DNA of 7,120 nucleotides from Thermoplasmata archaeon (GTDB taxonomy: Archaea > Thermoplasmatota > E2 > DHVEG-1): positions 1 to 7,120 of the forward strand of contig DAOWFO010000005.1 in the NCBI GenBank assembly GCA_030637965.1, written 5' to 3'. A program made the translations under genes and the position numbers. Below are positions 6,111-7,120 of the stretch, one piece after another. Every line of letters begins with the position of its first letter. The stretch's first letter is position 1. The notes below the pieces were generated by a model, which was not told the DNA's origin, did no database searches, and saw nothing but the letters and a program-made list of their open reading frames with translations.

Positions 6111-6118
6111 TTATAAAC
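6111..6118 (+). promoter_or_regulatory. TATA-like box for the integrase-linked genes
   Basis: TTATAAAC lies about 35 bases before the TTG start at 6150, predicting transcription from about 6140 and a leader of roughly 10 bases that would include most or all of the GGTGA ribosome binding site. Confidence 0.4.
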
Positions 6119-6138
6119 TTACAGGGTATACTCCTTTT

Positions 6139-6143
6139 GGTGA
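6139..6143 (+). promoter_or_regulatory. Ribosome binding site deciding a TTG start
   Basis: GGTGA is six bases before TTG 6150. It supports this start although the codon is TTG and the first ATG in frame comes only at M34. Confidence 0.6.
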
Positions 6144-6149
6144 ATTATT

Positions 6150-6689
6150 TTGGGTAAAACCGAAACTATCAAAAAAAGAGCTATTTGGGTTTATGCACCA
6201 ACATTGGAACAAAGAGGGCAATGGGGTAAAACAGCAAAAGAAAACGGGATGCCTTTATCTAAGTGGATAGTTCAGATCATAGAAGATTCACTACTTGAAG
6301 TAGAGGACGAAGTTAAAAGTAGAAAAGATATTGAAAAAGAGAACAAAAACGTGAGAAAGGAGATATCTGAACTACAAAGCAAATTACGTCAAGTGAATAT
6401 CATTAGAGACAACTTAGAGAAGGAAATCAGGAAGTATCGTGCTGAACCATTTTTAGCTACATCTTTTGAAGGAGTAAGACAATACGATAAGGAGTTAATA
6501 AATCTCCTGAAAAATGCTAAAGGTGTAGACGGGAAGATAAGATATGTTGACAATGATGAGATACTATCTCGTCTGGGTGTAGAATTTTCAGAGACAGAAT
6601 CTGTTAAAGCGATATCAAATCAATTGTCACAGCTTGAAGGATACGGACTGATTGAATCAAGTACGAAGGGGTGGCGATGGAAAGAATAG
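6150..6689 (+). CDS. Integrase-linked protein: RHH-like N-terminus, coiled coil, winged-helix-like C-terminus
   Basis: I cannot assign a named function. The 179-residue protein has three visible parts. Residues 8-48 (RAIWVYAPTLEQRGQWGKTA, then KENGMPLSKWIVQIIEDSL) resemble a short strand plus two helices, as in ribbon-helix-helix or MobC-type DNA-binding proteins. Residues about 50-97 are very rich in K and E and heptad-like, a probable coiled coil. Residues about 107-179 (FEGVRQYDKELINLLKNA, later AISNQLSQLEGYGLIESS, ending GWRWKE) look like a winged helix. From memory, proteins of this layout often precede integrase genes in archaea; no search was run. It overlaps the integrase by 13 bases, implying coupling, so a role as excisionase, directionality factor or regulator is an inference. 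It is soluble, with no membrane segment. Confidence 0.75.
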   Translation: MGKTETIKKRAIWVYAPTLEQRGQWGKTAKENGMPLSKWIVQIIEDSLLEVEDEVKSRKDIEKENKNVRKEISELQSKLRQVNIIRDNLEKEIRKYRAEPFLATSFEGVRQYDKELINLLKNAKGVDGKIRYVDNDEILSRLGVEFSETESVKAISNQLSQLEGYGLIESSTKGWRWKE

Positions 6690-7120
6690 CCAAAAAGACA
6701 GTTATTGTTCCTGATGTGATTGCGAAGGCAGATAACCTTTCATTAATCAGTAAGTATCTTGAAGATGCTGAGTGTATGGGTTTGACAGATAAAACCATTG
6801 AGAACTATCGGTCATGTCTGAAGACCTTCTCTACCATTATAGAGAAATCACTATTAGATGTTGATATCCCGGATTTGAAGAGATTCAAGATACACCTCGA
6901 AAATAGTAAAAACAGATACAACGAGAATTTCAGCCCTAAAACAATTAGCAGGTATTTTTCAGCGATACAGTCTCTTTATGAATTCCTGGAACTTGAAGAT
7001 TATATCGATAAGAGTCCGATGCCAAAATTCAGAAGGAGATACTTGAAAGATTACAAGAGAAAGATCCGTTCTAACGGAAATTCGAGAAGAAAACTGATAT
7101 CTGTTGAAGAGATGAGCATG
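6677..7120 (+). CDS. Tyrosine recombinase/integrase (partial, catalytic domain off the right edge)
   Basis: From ATG 6677 an open frame of 148 codons runs to the window edge; GTG 6671 is an alternative start. The translation includes LSLISKYLEDAECMGLTDKT, then IENYRSCLKTFS, SPKTISRYFSAIQSLYEFLE and KSPMPKFRRRY. This is the N-terminal SAM-like core-binding domain (about residues 20-115) of XerC/D and phage-type integrases. RRKLISVEEMSM at the end is the usual lead into the catalytic domain; the R-H-R-Y residues lie beyond the edge. The start lies inside the preceding gene, after AAGGGGTGG, which may serve as ribosome binding site. By hand count three lines here are 37-40% G+C against 27-28% in two rfcS lines, and codons such as CTG, CTC and CCG recur, suggesting transfer. 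With the tRNA-Glu remnant it marks the end of an integrated element. Confidence 0.88.
   Translation, partial: MERIAKKTVIVPDVIAKADNLSLISKYLEDAECMGLTDKTIENYRSCLKTFSTIIEKSLLDVDIPDLKRFKIHLENSKNRYNENFSPKTISRYFSAIQSLYEFLELEDYIDKSPMPKFRRRYLKDYKRKIRSNGNSRRKLISVEEMSM

Larger units (their letters stand above)
5906..6149. other. Non-coding spacer between mptA and the integrase-linked gene
   Basis: This 244-base stretch has no credible ORF. It holds the mptA promoter region on the left, the tRNA-Glu 3' part and its inverted repeat (6043-6092), then a 12-base palindrome and a TATA-like box for the gene at 6150. I see nothing recognisable in 5940-6010. Confidence 0.7.

Noticed and set aside
1..7120. CRISPR array, insertion sequence with terminal repeats, or defence system
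   Set aside because: No regularly spaced repeats, transposase or recognisable defence gene are present; the only mobile signal is the integrase end.

Overview
The window looks archaeal. It encodes a clamp-loader small subunit (RfcS), the archaeal-type GTP cyclohydrolase MptA and a cyclic 2,3-diphosphoglycerate synthetase-family protein. TATA-like boxes lie about 26-29 bases before several start codons, and oligo-T tracts serve as probable terminators. The DNA is A+T rich, about 27-28% G+C in two lines I counted by hand inside rfcS. RfcS is euryarchaeal in style. A Thermoplasmata-like or other euryarchaeal lineage is a weak guess only.

Bases 1-5900 look like ordinary chromosome. A HAD phosphatase, cut by the left edge, reads leftwards. 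Divergent from it is a rightward set: a YjbQ-family gene, a small YqiA-like alpha/beta hydrolase overlapping it by ATGA, and rfcS. Three leftward genes face this set: mptA, an isocitrate/isopropylmalate dehydrogenase family gene, and the cyclic-DPG synthetase-like gene, whose end overlaps the end of rfcS by 15 bases.

The character changes at about 6030-6092. This stretch holds the 3' part of a tRNA-Glu(CTC) gene: anticodon arm, variable loop, T arm, 3' acceptor strand and discriminator A. The 5' part is not recognisable as a normal tRNA. The anticodon stem is extended into a longer inverted repeat around the 7-base loop, the shape of a tyrosine-recombinase core site. Just downstream are two overlapping rightward genes. 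The first encodes an unassigned protein with a ribbon-helix-helix-like N-terminus, a coiled coil and a winged-helix-like C-terminus. The second encodes the N-terminal half of a tyrosine integrase that runs off the right edge. The right end is therefore probably the integrase end of a mobile element at a tRNA-Glu gene.

Two points deserve most attention. One is the damaged tRNA/att site and its odd geometry relative to the integrase. The other is mptA, whose conserved N-terminus has no ATG, GTG or TTG start, although a good ribosome binding site stands six bases before an ATC codon.
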